Part shown: positions 6,581-14,235 of the stretch, in pieces | How the letters are laid out: each line of letters opens with the position of its first letter | Position numbering within the stretch: position 1 is the stretch's first letter | Assembly (NCBI GenBank): GCA_011391855.1 | Contig: JAABPT010000425.1 | Span: forward strand, 1 to 30,565 | From: Burkholderiales bacterium | GTDB taxonomy: Bacteria; Pseudomonadota; Gammaproteobacteria; Burkholderiales; Burkholderiaceae_C | DNA: 30,565 nt | Direction: 5' to 3' | Program-made: the position numbers and the translations under genes | The notes under the pieces: model-generated | What the model was told of the DNA's origin: nothing | What the model saw: the letters and a program-made list of their open reading frames with translations, nothing else | Databases searched by the model: none

Positions 6581-7756
6581 ATGATGATGAAGACGACGAC
6601 CTTCCTGCGGCACCGCCTGTCCCGGCTGATGCTCACCCTCGGCGCCAGCCTCGCTGCGGGGGCGGCCCTGGCCGTGAACGACCTGCCGGGCGGCCCCGCC
6701 GTGCGCCAGCTGAACCTGCACCCGCCGGTGACCGCCATTGCCGAGCAACAGGCCTGGCTGCACTGGTTCATGCTCATCGTCTGCGTCGTCATCTTCGTCG
6801 GCGTATTTGGGGTGATGTTCTATTCCATCCTGAAGCACCGCAAGTCGCTCGGCCACAAGGCCGCCAATTTCCACGAGAGCGTGGGTGTGGAGATCGCCTG
6901 GACGGTGGTGCCGCTGCTCATCGTCATCGCCATGGGCGCCATGGCCACGCGCACCGTGGTGGCCATGAAGGACACCAGCAACGCCGACCTCACCATCAAG
7001 GCCACCGGCTACCAGTGGAAATGGGGCTACGACTACCTGAAGGGCGAAGGCGAGGGTATCGCCTTCCTGTCCACGCTGGACCTGGCGCACCGCGAGATGT
7101 CCAACGCTGGCCAGCCCGCGGGCGACAACTACCTGCTCAAGGTCGACAACCCGCTGGTGGTGCCGGTGGACAAGAAGATCCGCATCGTGACCACCGCCAA
7201 CGACGTGATCCACGCCTGGATGGTGCCTTCGCTGGGCGTCAAACAAGACGCCATTCCGGGCTTCGTGCGTGACACCTGGTTCCGCGCCCAGAAGACGGGC
7301 GACTACTACGGCCAGTGCGCCGAGTTGTGCGGCAAGGAACACGCCTACATGCCGATCCACGTCAAGGTGCTGAGCCAGCCCGAGTACGCGGCCTGGGTCG
7401 ACGGCAAGATGAAGGAAATGGCGGCGCTGGCCGACGACCCCAGCAAGACCTGGGAACTGGCCGAACTGGTGGCGCGTGGCGAGAAGGTCTACAACGCCAA
7501 CTGCGCCGCCTGCCACCGGCCTGACGGCAAGGGCGCCGGCCCGATCAAGCCGCTGGACGGCAGCGCCATCGTGTTGAACGACCCCGCGGCACAGTTGCAG
7601 ATCCTGCTCAACGGCGCGGCCAACGGCGCCATGCCGGCCTGGAAGCAGCTCTCGGACACCGAGCTCGCCGCCGTCATCACCTACACCAAGAATTCGTGGA
7701 GCAACCAGACCGGCAAGCTCGTGCAGCCCGCCGAAGTCGTGGCCGTCCGCAAGTAG
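6581..7756 (+). CDS. coxB: Cytochrome c oxidase subunit II with fused cytochrome c domain
   Basis: Subunit II accepts electrons from cytochrome c at the CuA centre on the periplasmic side. The 391-residue protein has a signal peptide (about 1-31, ending ALA-V), two transmembrane helices (about 60-82 and 101-123), and the cupredoxin domain. The CuA ligands His211, Cys246, Glu248, Cys250, His254 and Met257 are all visible (DVIHAW; CAELCGKEHAYM). A C-terminal class I cytochrome c domain has the heme motif CAACH (308-312) and the probable axial Met351 (GAMPAW). The fusion makes this a caa3-like subunit II that can channel electrons internally. The gene starts with three consecutive ATG codons, and no clear Shine-Dalgarno is seen. 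Confidence 0.96.
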   Translation: MMMKTTTFLRHRLSRLMLTLGASLAAGAALAVNDLPGGPAVRQLNLHPPVTAIAEQQAWLHWFMLIVCVVIFVGVFGVMFYSILKHRKSLGHKAANFHESVGVEIAWTVVPLLIVIAMGAMATRTVVAMKDTSNADLTIKATGYQWKWGYDYLKGEGEGIAFLSTLDLAHREMSNAGQPAGDNYLLKVDNPLVVPVDKKIRIVTTANDVIHAWMVPSLGVKQDAIPGFVRDTWFRAQKTGDYYGQCAELCGKEHAYMPIHVKVLSQPEYAAWVDGKMKEMAALADDPSKTWELAELVARGEKVYNANCAACHRPDGKGAGPIKPLDGSAIVLNDPAAQLQILLNGAANGAMPAWKQLSDTELAAVITYTKNSWSNQTGKLVQPAEVVAVRK

Positions 7757-7796
7757 TCCTTTCGAATTCCAGCATCCAGCCCGAGGATTTCCCCCG

Positions 7797-9416
7797 ATGA
7801 GCGCCGTACTCGACCACCCCGCGCACCACGCCGACGATCACGCCCATGGCCACCCGCATGGCTGGCGGCGCTGGCTGTTCGCCACCAACCACAAGGACAT
7901 CGGCACGATGTACCTGTTGTTCAGCTTCACGATGCTGATGCTGGGCGGCGTGCTGGCCCTGGGCATCCGTGCCGAGCTGTTCCAGCCCGGGCTGCAGTTC
8001 GTGAACCCCGAGCTGTTCAACCAGCTGACCACGATGCACGGCCTGATCATGGTCTTCGGCGCCATCATGCCGGCCTTCGTGGGCTTCGCGAACTGGATGA
8101 TTCCGCTGCAGATCGGTGCCGCGGACATGGCCTTCGCGCGCATGAACAACCTCAGCTTCTGGCTGCTGATCCCGGCCGCGCTGATGCTCGCGGGTTCGTT
8201 CTTCATGCCCGGCGGCGCCCCCGCCGCGGGCTGGACGCTCTATGCGCCGCTGACGCTGCAGATGGGCCCGAGCATGGACGCCGGCATTTTTGCCATGCAC
8301 ATCATGGGCGCCAGTTCCATCATGGGCAGCATCAACATCATCGTCACCATCCTGAACATGCGCGCGCCCGGCATGACGCTGATGAAGATGCCGCTGTTCT
8401 GCTGGACCTGGCTCATCACCGCCTACCTGCTGATCGCTGTGATGCCGGTGCTGGCCGGTGCGATCACGATGACGCTGACCGACCGCCACTTCGGCACCAG
8501 CTTCTTCAACCCCGCCGGCGGCGGCGACCCGGTGATGTACCAGCACATCTTCTGGTTCTTCGGCCACCCCGAGGTCTACATCATGATCCTGCCGGCGTTC
8601 GGCATCGTCAGCGCCATCATCCCGACGTTCGCGCGCAAGCGCCTGTTCGGCTACACGTCGATGGTCTATGCCACGGCGTCGATCGCGATCTTGTCGTTCA
8701 TCGTCTGGGCGCACCACATGTACACCACCGGCATGCCGGTGACGGGGCAGCTTTTCTTCATGTACGCCACGATGCTGATCGCGGTGCCCACGGGCGTGAA
8801 GATCTTCAACTGGCTGGCCACCATGTGGCGCGGCTCGATGACGTTCGAGACACCCATGCTCTGGAGCGTGGGTTTCCTGTTCGTGTTCACGATGGGCGGC
8901 TTCACCGGTCTGATCCTGGCCATGGCGCCGATCGACATCCAACTCCAGGACACCTATTACGTGGTGGCGCATTTCCACTATGTGCTGGTCGCGGGTTCGC
9001 TGTTCGCGCTCTTTGCCGGCGTCTATTTCTGGGGCCCGAAGTGGACCGGCGTTATGTATTCCGAGACGCGCGGCAAGATCCACTTCTGGGGCTCGCTGGT
9101 CTTCTTCAACATCACCTTCTTCCCGATGCACTTCCTCGGGCTGGCCGGCATGCCGCGACGCTATGCCGACTACCCGATGCAGTTCGCTGATTTCAATGCC
9201 GTCGCCTCGTTGGGCGCGTTCGGTTTCGGGCTGATGCAGGTGTATTTCTTCGTCTTCGTCGTCATTCCCATGATGCGCGGCCAGGGCCAGCCCGCGCCGC
9301 AGAAGCCCTGGGAAGCCGCCGAAGGTCTGGAGTGGGAAGTGCCGTCGCCGGCGCCCTGGCACACCTTCGAGACGCCGCCCAAGCTGGACGCCACCGCGAC
9401 ACGGGTGGTGGGTTGA
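7797..9416 (+). CDS. coxA: Cytochrome c oxidase subunit I (aa3-type, family A1)
   Basis: Subunit I holds heme a, heme a3 and CuB, reduces O2 and pumps protons across the inner membrane. The 539-residue product has twelve helices. Heme a ligands are His81 (HGLIMVF) and His394; the heme a3 ligand is His392 (AHFHYV). CuB ligands are His257, His306 and His307. Glu259 in FFGHPEVY marks the D channel and the A1 type, Tyr261 is the cross-linked tyrosine, and Lys335 (PTGVKIF) is the K-channel lysine. The N terminus is histidine-rich (HPAHHADDHAHGHPHG), a trait seen in related cox operons that may bind metal. GAGG about 13 bases before the ATG is a weak ribosome site. Confidence 0.97.
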   Translation: MSAVLDHPAHHADDHAHGHPHGWRRWLFATNHKDIGTMYLLFSFTMLMLGGVLALGIRAELFQPGLQFVNPELFNQLTTMHGLIMVFGAIMPAFVGFANWMIPLQIGAADMAFARMNNLSFWLLIPAALMLAGSFFMPGGAPAAGWTLYAPLTLQMGPSMDAGIFAMHIMGASSIMGSINIIVTILNMRAPGMTLMKMPLFCWTWLITAYLLIAVMPVLAGAITMTLTDRHFGTSFFNPAGGGDPVMYQHIFWFFGHPEVYIMILPAFGIVSAIIPTFARKRLFGYTSMVYATASIAILSFIVWAHHMYTTGMPVTGQLFFMYATMLIAVPTGVKIFNWLATMWRGSMTFETPMLWSVGFLFVFTMGGFTGLILAMAPIDIQLQDTYYVVAHFHYVLVAGSLFALFAGVYFWGPKWTGVMYSETRGKIHFWGSLVFFNITFFPMHFLGLAGMPRRYADYPMQFADFNAVASLGAFGFGLMQVYFFVFVVIPMMRGQGQPAPQKPWEAAEGLEWEVPSPAPWHTFETPPKLDATATRVVG

Positions 9417-9427
9417 AGCTGCAAGCC

Positions 9428-9544
9428 ATGGCTCTGACCGAACGGCAACGCAAGGCCAACCTGCGGCTGGCGCTCATCCTGGCATCGGTGGCGGCAGTCT
9501 TCGCCATCGGCTTCGTGACCAAGATCGTCGCTTTCGGGGGCTGA
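9428..9544 (+). CDS. Small membrane peptide of the cox operon (cytochrome oxidase small assembly protein)
   Basis: A 38-residue peptide: charged N terminus (ALTERQRKANLR), one transmembrane helix (LALILASVAAVFAIGFVTKIVAF) and a two-glycine end. It lies 11 bp after coxA and 4 bp before ctaG, exactly where Burkholderiales cox operons carry a peptide annotated as cytochrome oxidase small assembly protein. Its mechanism is not known; the position beside the CuB copper chaperone suggests a role in subunit I maturation. The ATG at 9428 is chosen over upstream frames because those overlap coxA. Confidence 0.8.
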   Translation: MALTERQRKANLRLALILASVAAVFAIGFVTKIVAFGG

Positions 9545-9548
9545 CTGC

Positions 9549-10181
9549 ATGAACCGCGCCGCGCTGCGGGCCTTCGCCGACAACCGCCGCATGCTGATGA
9601 AGCTGCTGGTGGTGGTGGCGGTGATGTTCGGCTTCGGCTATGCGCTGGTGCCGATGTACCGCGCCATCTGCGACGCTCTGGGCATCAACGTGCTGTCGCT
9701 GTCCGAGCAGCGCATCGCGACCGGGAACTGGAGCGGGCGAGCCACCGCTTCCAACACCCAGGTCGACACCACGCGGCTGATCACCGTCGAATTCGACGCC
9801 AATGCGCGCGGACCCTGGGATTTCAAGCCGGCGCAGCGATCGGTGCAGGTGCACCCTGGCGAACTCACGACCGTGATGTACGAGTTCAAGAACATCCAGA
9901 ACCGCACCATGGCCGCGCAGGCCATCCCCAGCTATGCGCCGATGCAGGCCAGCGCGCACTTCAACAAACTGGAATGCTTCTGCTTCAATGAATACATCCT
10001 GGCGCCGGGCGAGAGCAAGCAGTGGCCGGTGGTCTTCGTCATCGACCCCAAGCTGCCCAAGGACGTGACGACGATCACGTTGTCGTACACCTTCTTCGAG
10101 GTCGGCGGCAAGGTGCCCGCGGCGCCGACGGGCGCGCTGGGCGCGGCGGCCGCGGTGGTCACCAAGGAGCCCGGGGCATGA
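9549..10181 (+). CDS. ctaG: Cytochrome c oxidase assembly protein CtaG (Cox11 family, CuB insertion)
   Basis: CtaG is a single-span inner-membrane protein that delivers copper to the CuB site of subunit I. The 210-residue product has the transmembrane helix near residues 16-35 (LMKLLVVVAVMFGFGYALV), the conserved PMYRAICDALG with a cysteine just outside the membrane, and a periplasmic immunoglobulin-like domain. That domain carries the copper-binding CFCF motif in KLECFCFNEYILAPGE and the DPKLP-TLSYTFF end. The C-terminal alanine-rich tail is not conserved. The stop overlaps the next ATG by 4 bases (ATGA). Confidence 0.95.
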   Translation: MNRAALRAFADNRRMLMKLLVVVAVMFGFGYALVPMYRAICDALGINVLSLSEQRIATGNWSGRATASNTQVDTTRLITVEFDANARGPWDFKPAQRSVQVHPGELTTVMYEFKNIQNRTMAAQAIPSYAPMQASAHFNKLECFCFNEYILAPGESKQWPVVFVIDPKLPKDVTTITLSYTFFEVGGKVPAAPTGALGAAAAVVTKEPGA

Positions 10182-10405
10182 GTGATCTGCGCGAAGCCGC
10201 CAGCCGTCCGGGCTCGCTGCTGCAGACGATGCGCGCGGTGGGCTGGTCCTTCCTGGGCATTCGCCGTTCCGACGGTTATGCGCAAGACGTGAGCAAGCTC
10301 AACCCGGTGCACGTGGCCATTGCCGGCGTGCTGGGTGCCGTGGTGTTCGTATTGGCGCTGGTGCTGCTGGTGCGCTGGGTGGTGGGCAGCGGCGTGGCCG
10401 TCTGA
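10178..10405 (+). CDS. DUF2970 family small membrane protein
   Basis: A 75-residue protein: an N-terminal soluble part with LLQTMRAVGWSFLGIRRSDGYAQDV, then one transmembrane helix (about residues 46-69, HVAIAGVLGAVVFVLALVLLVRWVV). This is the DUF2970 family, typically found between ctaG and the subunit III gene in betaproteobacteria. No function is established; linkage points to oxidase assembly. It is translationally coupled to ctaG by a 4-bp overlap. Confidence 0.85.
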   Translation: MSDLREAASRPGSLLQTMRAVGWSFLGIRRSDGYAQDVSKLNPVHVAIAGVLGAVVFVLALVLLVRWVVGSGVAV

Positions 10406-10454
10406 AGACGGCACCGGCTTCAAACAGAATTTCGGATCGAGGAGAGAGTTCAAC

Positions 10455-11339
10455 ATGTCAGCCACGACCCCTGCGGGGCACACACCGTATTACTTCGTGC
10501 CAGCGCCTTCGCGCCACCCGGTCATGGTGGCCTTCGGTCTCCTGCTGGTGATCTTCGGCGCCGGCCAATGGGTCAACGGCGCCGGCTGGGCCGCCTGGGT
10601 GCTGCTGGCCGGCATGGTGATCTGGCTGTCGGTGTTGTTCCAGTGGTTCAGCCAGGCTATCCGCGAAAGCGAAGGCGGACTGTATTCCGACCGCATCGAC
10701 GTGTCGTACCGCTGGAGCATGAGCTGGTTCATCTTCAGCGAGGTGATGTTCTTCGCCGCCTTCTTCGGCGCGCTGTACTGGGCCCGCGTGCACTCGGTGC
10801 CGATGCTGGGCAACCTGGACCACCAGATCCTGTGGCCCGATTTCAAGGCCCTCTGGCCCAGCGCCGGCGGCGGCATCACCGCCTCGCCGGCCGGCACCGT
10901 GGAGCCCTTCCAGACCATCGGTCCCTGGCCGCTGCCCACCATCAACACCGCGCTGCTGCTGACGTCGGGCGTGACGCTCACGATCGCGCACCATGCGCTC
11001 ATCGCCAACCAGCGCGGCAAGACCATCTTCTGGATGTGGGTCACGGTGATCCTGGGCACCACTTTCATTGGCGTGCAGGCCTACGAATATGCCCACGCCT
11101 ACAACGACCTGAACCTCAAGCTCAGCTCGGGCATCTTCGGCTCCACCTTCTTCATGCTCACGGGCTTTCACGGTTTCCACGTGCTGGTGGGCATGCTGAT
11201 GCTGCTGTTCATCACACTACGTCTCATGAAGGGGCACTTCACCCCAGAGCGCCATTTCGGCTTCGAGGGCGCGGCCTGGTACTGGCACTTCGTCGACGTG
11301 GTCTGGCTCGGCCTGTACGTGGTGGTGTACTGGCTCTAG
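10455..11339 (+). CDS. coxC: Cytochrome c oxidase subunit III
   Basis: Subunit III stabilises subunit I and its proton-uptake path in the inner membrane. The 294-residue protein has seven helices and the conserved segments HPVMVAFGLLLVIFG, SEVMFFAAFFGALYWAR, INTALLLTSGVTLTIAHHAL, EYAHAYNDLNLKLSSGIFGSTFF, TGFHGFHVLVG and WYWHFVDVVWLGLYVVVY, including the histidines and glutamates typical of the family. A strong ribosome site (GAGGAGAG, starting at 10439) precedes the ATG. It is the last gene of the operon and is followed by a strong terminator. Confidence 0.97.
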   Translation: MSATTPAGHTPYYFVPAPSRHPVMVAFGLLLVIFGAGQWVNGAGWAAWVLLAGMVIWLSVLFQWFSQAIRESEGGLYSDRIDVSYRWSMSWFIFSEVMFFAAFFGALYWARVHSVPMLGNLDHQILWPDFKALWPSAGGGITASPAGTVEPFQTIGPWPLPTINTALLLTSGVTLTIAHHALIANQRGKTIFWMWVTVILGTTFIGVQAYEYAHAYNDLNLKLSSGIFGSTFFMLTGFHGFHVLVGMLMLLFITLRLMKGHFTPERHFGFEGAAWYWHFVDVVWLGLYVVVYWL

Positions 11340-11359
11340 GCACCCAGCTTTCGGGCACA

Positions 11360-11388
11360 AAAAAGCGCCGCACGCCGCGGCGCTTTTT
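11360..11388. terminator. Bidirectional intrinsic terminator after coxC
   Basis: A perfect 12-bp stem, AAAAAGCGCCGC (11360-11371) and GCGGCGCTTTTT (11377-11388), with a 5-nt loop. The A and T ends make it work on both strands, ending the cox operon on the plus strand and the DUF2909 gene on the minus strand. Confidence 0.92.
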
Positions 11389-11409
11389 GTTTCGGGCCGG
11401 TGGCGGTGG

Positions 11410-11631
11410 TCAGCCGCCCACGGGCAACCCGCCCGGCCGCACCCAGCCCATGGCCCAACCCAGCATGATCAGCAGGAACAGCGCCACCGACAGGCCCACG
11501 CGCAGCGCCAGCGCACGCGCCATGTGCTTGCCGCGCGGGTCGTTTTCGCGGCCCTTGCGCAGCATCAGCACGCCGGCGCCGGCCAGCGCCCCCAGCACGG
11601 CCAGCAGGATCAACACCATCACGGTTTTCAT
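11410..11631 (-). CDS. DUF2909 family twin-transmembrane protein
   Basis: A 73-residue protein with two transmembrane helices (about residues 3-23 and 42-63) joined by a basic loop, MLRKGRENDPRGKHMARAL. It matches the DUF2909 'twin transmembrane protein' family often placed between coxC and surf1 on the opposite strand. No function is known. On the minus strand GATAAT (11645-11640) ends 8 bases before the ATG, giving a predicted 2-nt leader. The gene shares the bidirectional terminator with coxC. Confidence 0.8.
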   Translation of the reverse strand: MKTVMVLILLAVLGALAGAGVLMLRKGRENDPRGKHMARALALRVGLSVALFLLIMLGWAMGWVRPGGLPVGG

Positions 11632-11639
11632 GACCCGGG

Positions 11640-11645
11640 ATTATC
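11640..11645 (-). promoter_or_regulatory. Possible -10 element of the DUF2909 gene
   Basis: GATAAT on the minus strand ends 8 bases before the ATG at 11631, within the 30-bp gap between DUF2909 and surf1. The predicted leader is 2 nt. Confidence 0.4.
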
Positions 11646-11661
11646 GGCGCGGGGCGGCACC

Positions 11662-12399
11662 ATGACATCGGCAGGGCGCCGCTGGGCCGTGCTCGTGGCC
11701 GCGCTCCTGTTCACGGCGCTGACGGCGCGCCTGGGCCTGTGGCAGCTCGACCGTGCGGCGCAGAAGAACCAACTGCAGTCGGCGCTGGACAGCCGGATGG
11801 CGCTGCCGCCGTTGCCGCCGGCCGAACTGGCGCGCGACGCGCAAGCCGCGGCCCAGCAGCACCACCGCGCCGTCCGGCTCGAAGGCCAGTGGCTGGCCGA
11901 GCGGACGGTGTACCTGGAGAACCGCCAGATGAACGGCCGCCCGGGCTTTTATGCCGTGACGCCGTTGCGCCTGGACGATGGCAGCGCGGTGCTGGTGCAA
12001 CGCGGCTGGCTGCCGCGCGACCTGATGGACCGCACCCGCATCGTGGCCGCACCGCCAGCGGCGGGGCGTGTCGCCGTACAGGGCCGCATCGCCCCCGCGC
12101 CGGGGCGGTTGTACGAGTTCGAAGGCGCGTCCTCGGGGCCGATCCGGCAAAATCTTGACGTTGATGGCTATGCGCGTGAAACCGGGTTGCCGCTGCGGCC
12201 CCTGACCGTGGTGCAGGAAGACGGTCAGTCGCCGCCCGAAGACGGCCTGCTGCGCCAGTGGCCCCGCCCCGCCGCCGACGTGCACAAGAATTACGGCTAT
12301 GCCTTTCAATGGTTCGCCCTGAGCGCGCTCATCCTGGGTTTGTATGTCTGGTTCCAACTCATCCGCCCGCATCGGGCAAGGCAGCGCCAGCGTGGTTGA
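11662..12399 (+). CDS. SURF1 family cytochrome oxidase biogenesis protein
   Basis: Surf1 proteins bind heme A and assist its insertion into subunit I. The 245-residue product has the expected two-helix layout: one N-terminal helix (about residues 8-24) ending in the family motif LGLWQLDRAAQKN, a large periplasmic domain with EGQW, YLENRQMNGRPGFYAVTPL and VLVQRGWLPRD, and a C-terminal helix after NYGYAFQWFALSALILGLYVWFQ. All are hallmark Surf1 segments. The ATG at 11662 puts the first helix near the N terminus. The following Sco-like gene starts 10 bp after the stop. Confidence 0.92.
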   Translation: MTSAGRRWAVLVAALLFTALTARLGLWQLDRAAQKNQLQSALDSRMALPPLPPAELARDAQAAAQQHHRAVRLEGQWLAERTVYLENRQMNGRPGFYAVTPLRLDDGSAVLVQRGWLPRDLMDRTRIVAAPPAAGRVAVQGRIAPAPGRLYEFEGASSGPIRQNLDVDGYARETGLPLRPLTVVQEDGQSPPEDGLLRQWPRPAADVHKNYGYAFQWFALSALILGLYVWFQLIRPHRARQRQRG

Positions 12400-12409
12400 G
12401 CCGCTGGGC

Positions 12410-13066
12410 ATGACCGTGCACAGCGTCGCCACGCCCGACCTCACGGACCCACGCGAGGTCGAGCGCGTGCGCACGCGGCGCGGCCGTTTGCGCATGCTGC
12501 TGCTGCTTTTCGTCTGCGCGGCGCCGGTCATCGCCTCGTACTTCACCTATTTCGTGGTCCGGCCCGAAGGTCGCACCAACTACGGCGACTTGATCCTGCC
12601 CACGCGCAGCGTGCCGGCGCTGGCGCTGCGCACGCTCGACGGCGCCGAGGTGCCGGCCGGCACCCTGCGCGGGCAGTGGCTGCTGGTGGTGGTGGGCTCT
12701 TCGTCTTGCGACGAGCGTTGCCAGGAGCGGCTCTTCATGCAGCGCCAGCTGCGCGAAATGCTCGGCCGTGAACGCGATCGTCTCGACAAGGTCTGGTTCG
12801 TCACCGACGACGGCCCGCTGGCGGCACCGCTGCGCGCCGCCATCGCGGCCGGCCCGGCGATGACCGCGTTGCGCGTCGACCGCCAGGCGCTGGCCGGCTG
12901 GCTGACGCCGGCCGAAGGCCAGGCGCTGGAAGACCACGTCTACCTCGTCGACCCCATGGGCGAGTGGATGATGCGCATGCCGCCCACGGCCGAGCCCGCG
13001 CGTGTCAAGCGCGACCTGGACCGCGTGCTGCGCGCCTCCGCGTCCTGGGACAAGGCAGGCCGCTGA
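12410..13066 (+). CDS. Membrane-anchored Sco-like thioredoxin-fold protein
   Basis: A 218-residue protein: cytosolic N terminus, one helix (about 28-48, RMLLLLFVCAAPVIASYFTYFVV), then a periplasmic thioredoxin-like domain. The WLLVVVGSSSCDERCQERL segment has Cys100 and Cys104 in the CxxxC spacing used by Sco copper proteins. A histidine (His176 in EDHVYLVDP) comes shortly before the last strand, but it is closer to the YLVDP strand than the third copper ligand is in classical Sco. Homologues sit between surf1 and ctaA in Burkholderiales, usually as unnamed transmembrane proteins. A role in copper handling or thiol reduction for CuA is inferred. An alternative in-frame start at 12344 would overlap surf1. 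Confidence 0.7.
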   Translation: MTVHSVATPDLTDPREVERVRTRRGRLRMLLLLFVCAAPVIASYFTYFVVRPEGRTNYGDLILPTRSVPALALRTLDGAEVPAGTLRGQWLLVVVGSSSCDERCQERLFMQRQLREMLGRERDRLDKVWFVTDDGPLAAPLRAAIAAGPAMTALRVDRQALAGWLTPAEGQALEDHVYLVDPMGEWMMRMPPTAEPARVKRDLDRVLRASASWDKAGR

Positions 13067-14214
13067 TGGACACCACGCCGCTGGTCGACTGGGCACCACT
13101 GGCCCGCCTGCTGTTGCTGGCGGCGACCATCGCACTGGTGCCGCTGGCCTGGCTGTGGCTGCGCCAGCGCGGCAGCGACACACGCGGCCGCCTGGCGGCG
13201 CTGACGGCACTGACGATGTTCCTGACCTTCGACCTCGTCGTCTTCGGGTCCTTCACGCGGCTCACCGATTCCGGCCTGGGCTGCCCCGACTGGCCCGGCT
13301 GCTATGGCGAGGTCAGCCCCTTTGGCGCGCGCGACGCGATCGATGCCGCGCAGTCGGCCGCACCCGGCGGCCCGGTCACCTGGTCGAAGGCCTGGATCGA
13401 GATGATCCACCGCTACCTGGCCATGACGGTGGGGGCGCTGATCCTCGTCATGGCGGTGGTGAGCTGGACCCAGCGCCAGCGGCTGCCGTTCTCGCCCTGG
13501 TGGCCGACGCTGACGCTGGTGTGGGTCGTCGTGCAGGGGTTGTTCGGCAAGTACACCGTCACGCTCAAGCTCTATCCGTTGATCGTCACTGCGCACCTGC
13601 TGGGCGGGCTGCTGCTGCTGGCTTTGCTCGCGGCGCAGCACGCCACCTTCCGCGGCCGGCCGCTGGCGCTGGCCGCCGGCTTGCGGCGCGGCGCCTGGGT
13701 GGTGCTGGCGCTGCTGGGCGTGCAGATCGCGCTCGGCGGCTGGGTCAGCAGCAACTATGCGGTGCTGGCTTGCACCGGCTTCCCGCAATGCAATGGCAGC
13801 TGGTGGCCGGCGATGGACTTCAGCCACGGCTTCACGCTGCTGCGCGGCCTGGGCGAAGGGCGCGACGGCAGCGGCCTCACCTTCGAGGCGCTGGTGGCCG
13901 TGCACATGGCGCATCGGCTCTTCGCGCTGGCGGCCATGGCGGCCCTGCTGTGGCTGGCGTGGCGGCTGTGGCGCGAGCCTGAAGGGGCGTTGCGCCGCCA
14001 TGGTGCCGGGCTGGCCGCGCTGACGCTGCTGCAGTTTGCCAGCGGGCTGTCGAACGTGGTGCTGGGCTGGCCTTTGGCGGCAGCCCTGGGGCACAGCGCA
14101 GGCGCCGCGGGCATGGTGCTGTTGCTGACGCTGCTGCTGGCGCGCAGCGCGCCCGGCGGTGAGGCTGGCGGTGAGGCCGACGCGGCGCCACGGCCGCTGG
14201 CGGCGGCTGCCTAG
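13066..14214 (+). CDS. ctaA: Heme A synthase (COX15/CtaA family)
   Basis: CtaA oxidises the C8 methyl of heme O to the formyl of heme A in the inner membrane. The 382-residue product has eight helices in two four-helix halves. Each half has its conserved histidines: EMIHRYLAMTVG and TAHLLGG in the first, AVHMAHRLFALA and LGHSAG in the second. The periplasmic cysteine pairs are GCPDWPGC and CTGFPQC, and FGSFTRLTDSGLGCPDWPGCYG is the family signature. The ATG overlaps the preceding stop by one base (TGATG), which fixes the start and indicates coupling with the Sco-like gene. Confidence 0.95.
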   Translation: MDTTPLVDWAPLARLLLLAATIALVPLAWLWLRQRGSDTRGRLAALTALTMFLTFDLVVFGSFTRLTDSGLGCPDWPGCYGEVSPFGARDAIDAAQSAAPGGPVTWSKAWIEMIHRYLAMTVGALILVMAVVSWTQRQRLPFSPWWPTLTLVWVVVQGLFGKYTVTLKLYPLIVTAHLLGGLLLLALLAAQHATFRGRPLALAAGLRRGAWVVLALLGVQIALGGWVSSNYAVLACTGFPQCNGSWWPAMDFSHGFTLLRGLGEGRDGSGLTFEALVAVHMAHRLFALAAMAALLWLAWRLWREPEGALRRHGAGLAALTLLQFASGLSNVVLGWPLAAALGHSAGAAGMVLLLTLLLARSAPGGEAGGEADAAPRPLAAAA

Positions 14215-14217
14215 AAT
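14212..14217 (+). promoter_or_regulatory. Possible internal -10 element before ctaB
   Basis: TAGAAT overlaps the ctaA stop codon and lies 18 bases before the ctaB ATG. The short gap is otherwise GC-rich and lacks a purine-rich ribosome site, so an extra ctaB transcript starting near 14224 is possible. Confidence 0.3.
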
Positions 14218-14235
14218 CAGGGGTTCCTCTCCCCC

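Noticed and set aside
7677..9362. A 561-codon open frame on the minus strand across coxA.
   Set aside because: The predicted product is His/Arg/Asp/Glu-rich without any fold, and coxA on the plus strand is unmistakable.
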